DNA from: JAFDED01 sp964611635
GTDB lineage: Bacteria; Desulfobacterota; JAFDED01
DNA: 27,556 bases
Reading direction: 5' to 3'
Assembly: GCA_964611635.1 (NCBI GenBank)
Contig: CAZTAS010000065.1
Location: forward strand, 1-27,556
Shown here: positions 26,472 through 27,556 of the stretch, in pieces
Position numbering within the stretch: the stretch's first letter is position 1
How the letters are laid out: every line of letters starts with the position of its first letter
Position numbers and translations under genes: made by a program
Notes under the pieces: generated by a model
What the model was told of the DNA's origin: nothing
Database searches by the model: none
The model's input: only the letters and a program-made list of their open reading frames with translations

Positions 26472-27455
26472 ATGCGGCTTTAGAGAAACGACTTTTCCGA
26501 TTGTGCCCGAAATTGTGCCCGCCTGGGAATCGAGATAGGCGGCCTGCCGTCTCGCGGCCTCCTTCAGATCCGCATCGCTGACGATGTTGTATCTTTCAAA
26601 GACAGATCGTGTTTTATGCCCAGAAATCGTCATGGCAACCCTCTCAGGTATCCCGGCCCGGACCATATTCCGGACAGCGGTTCTCCGGAAATCATGAAAT
26701 AGTCTAACACGAATTCCGGCTTTTCTGCAAGCGGTTTCCCATGCCTTGTCGAAACGCTTTATCCTGTCTGTACCGTTGGCATTCAAAAAGACGTAGGGCA
26801 ACACATTCCCCAGTTCTTTGCGCCGCTCCCATTGCTGATTGAATACCTCTCTGAGTTCATCATCCAGATATACGGTGCGGCCTTCATCATTCTTTGTCTC
26901 TCCTGGCTCCAGGCGAACTATGCCCTGTTTCCTATCCACCTGTGCCCATTTGAGGGCACAGATCTCCGATATACGCCATCCGGTTTTGTAGGCAAAGGTA
27001 ACAAGCCCTCTCAGATATTCCGTTAGGGAATTTTCCAAGGCCAGAAATTCCCCATGCTCAAAAAATCCTTTGCGAACATTGTTTTCCTTTAGCATTGGGA
27101 TGTAGGGAACATGGGCAACTTTGGATGGTGTGTTTTTTGCTCCCAGGTTAAACATGCGCTTCAACGCTGACAACTCCCTGTTTATGGTAGAATTGGGTGC
27201 GCCTTCCTGCAAACGGTGCTCAATGTATCGATTAATTTTTGGGGTATCAATGGCCGGTGCCCTCATTCCTCCAAATACTTTTATGAGGCGCCTCACGCTG
27301 ATTTCAGCTCGAATAACATCCTTGCCGTTGACTTTGTAATCAGTCAAAAAATCCTCTGCCAGTTCATCAAAATTTACCTTGTCAAAATGTATCCCCGGTA
27401 TTTTGCCCTGGGCAATATCCCCCTCTCTTTGTTCCAGGAGCCTTTTGGCCACCAT
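26433..27455 (-). CDS. Tyrosine recombinase/integrase ending inside the tRNA gene
   Basis: In 340 aa from ATG 27455, the core-binding SAM-like region is at about 28-110 and the catalytic domain at about 130-300. Catalytic residues seen: R161 (TGWRISE), K188 (ETKND), H254 and R257 (HDFRR), H280 (SGHK) and nucleophile Y289 (FERYN), a complete set. The last 12 residues, APVAQEDRATDS, are the translated 5' half of tRNA-Arg, and the stop TAA is in the anticodon loop. Upstream of ATG the same frame continues through YHNGHPIRESSKTDKK, a typical integrase N-terminal segment, to an in-frame TAG at 27510-27512. The present start may therefore produce a slightly shortened protein. Role: site-specific integration and excision at the tRNA gene. 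The element it serves most likely lies to the right. Confidence 0.9.
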   Translation of the reverse strand: MVAKRLLEQREGDIAQGKIPGIHFDKVNFDELAEDFLTDYKVNGKDVIRAEISVRRLIKVFGGMRAPAIDTPKINRYIEHRLQEGAPNSTINRELSALKRMFNLGAKNTPSKVAHVPYIPMLKENNVRKGFFEHGEFLALENSLTEYLRGLVTFAYKTGWRISEICALKWAQVDRKQGIVRLEPGETKNDEGRTVYLDDELREVFNQQWERRKELGNVLPYVFLNANGTDRIKRFDKAWETACRKAGIRVRLFHDFRRTAVRNMVRAGIPERVAMTISGHKTRSVFERYNIVSDADLKEAARRQAAYLDSQAGTISGTIGKVVSLKPHAPVAQEDRATDS

Positions 27456-27556
27456 CTTCTTGTCGGTTTTTGAGCTTTCCCGAATAGGATGGCCATTATG
27501 ATAAAATGACTATTGACTTCCTTCAGCATATTCTGTATATTGTGGATATTAATTTC
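27456..27556 (-). pseudogene. Upstream remnant of the integrase N-terminus
   Basis: In frame with the integrase, the codons before ATG 27455 read SFYHNGHPIRESSKTDKK, matching the N-terminal beta-hairpin usual in phage-type integrases, but a TAG at 27510-27512 separates it from YAEGSQ upstream, and a TAA lies near the window end. No in-frame ATG is available between. The codon at the stop is where relatives usually have Trp or Tyr. Confidence 0.5.

Noticed and set aside
1..27556. CRISPR array
   Set aside because: No regularly spaced direct repeats of CRISPR length were found; the RecB/Cas4-like nuclease lacks Cas neighbours and the Fe-S cysteines.
1..27556. Reassigned TAG codon across the genome
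   Set aside because: TAG ends intact genes at 6235, 9639, 22583 and 24652, so general recoding does not fit; only occasional suppression remains conceivable.

Overview
The window looks like a stretch of Gram-negative chromosome carrying a large, recently assembled accessory region. Exported proteins with classical signal peptides, Shine-Dalgarno-led genes, a base composition near 50% in the main genes and the style of the two secreted proteins would fit a Desulfobacterota-type or related environmental bacterium. That placement is an impression only; no marker gene here fixes the taxonomy.

Left part (1-7100): a truncated IS1380-like transposase end is followed by two exported proteins. One is a large HExxH metalloprotease with a beta-propeller-like front (1120-3663). 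The other is a parallel beta-helix protein (4153-6235) broken by a frameshift. The two are unrelated in their main bodies but end in the same C-terminal module of about 110 residues. An imperfect direct repeat of about 96 bp lies upstream of both. Between them is a decayed small ORF. AT-rich DNA without a convincing gene follows.

Middle (7100-9220): a small AT-rich helical-protein gene is followed by a short hairpin with integron attC-like core motifs. Then comes about 1 kb of degenerate DNA and a truncated IS3-type orfA remnant with one terminal inverted repeat.

Defence island (9340-26188, all on the plus strand): three modules can be recognised. (A) A strong sigma70-like promoter drives a MerR/excisionase-type HTH protein, a 264-aa helical protein starting Met-Gly-His, and a QueC-like ATP-pyrophosphatase fused to a PD-(D/E)XK-like domain. 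(B) A type III-like restriction pair: a 991-aa DEAH helicase with a C-terminal nuclease, and a large beta-type DNA methyltransferase interrupted by an in-frame amber codon at an expected tryptophan. An HCx5R dual-specificity phosphatase follows. (C) A tight six-gene operon: RecB/Cas4-like nuclease, long Argonaute with an acidic tail, small helical protein, HExxH metallopeptidase with a coiled-coil N-terminus, signal-peptide-bearing endonuclease/exonuclease/phosphatase-fold nuclease, and a HEPN-domain protein. Module C is the best candidate for an undescribed system. The nuclease-Argonaute core has known parallels; the helical protein plus peptidase, the exported nuclease and the HEPN protein as neighbours are not a combination I recognise.

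Right end (26329-27556, minus strand): a tRNA-Arg(CCU) gene and a tyrosine integrase. The last 12 codons and the stop codon of the integrase are read from the 5' half of the tRNA, ending in its anticodon loop. This marks an integration hotspot. Because the integrase is on the 5' side of the tRNA, the element it belongs to probably extends to the right of the window, so the defence island to the left may be a separate insertion at the same hotspot.
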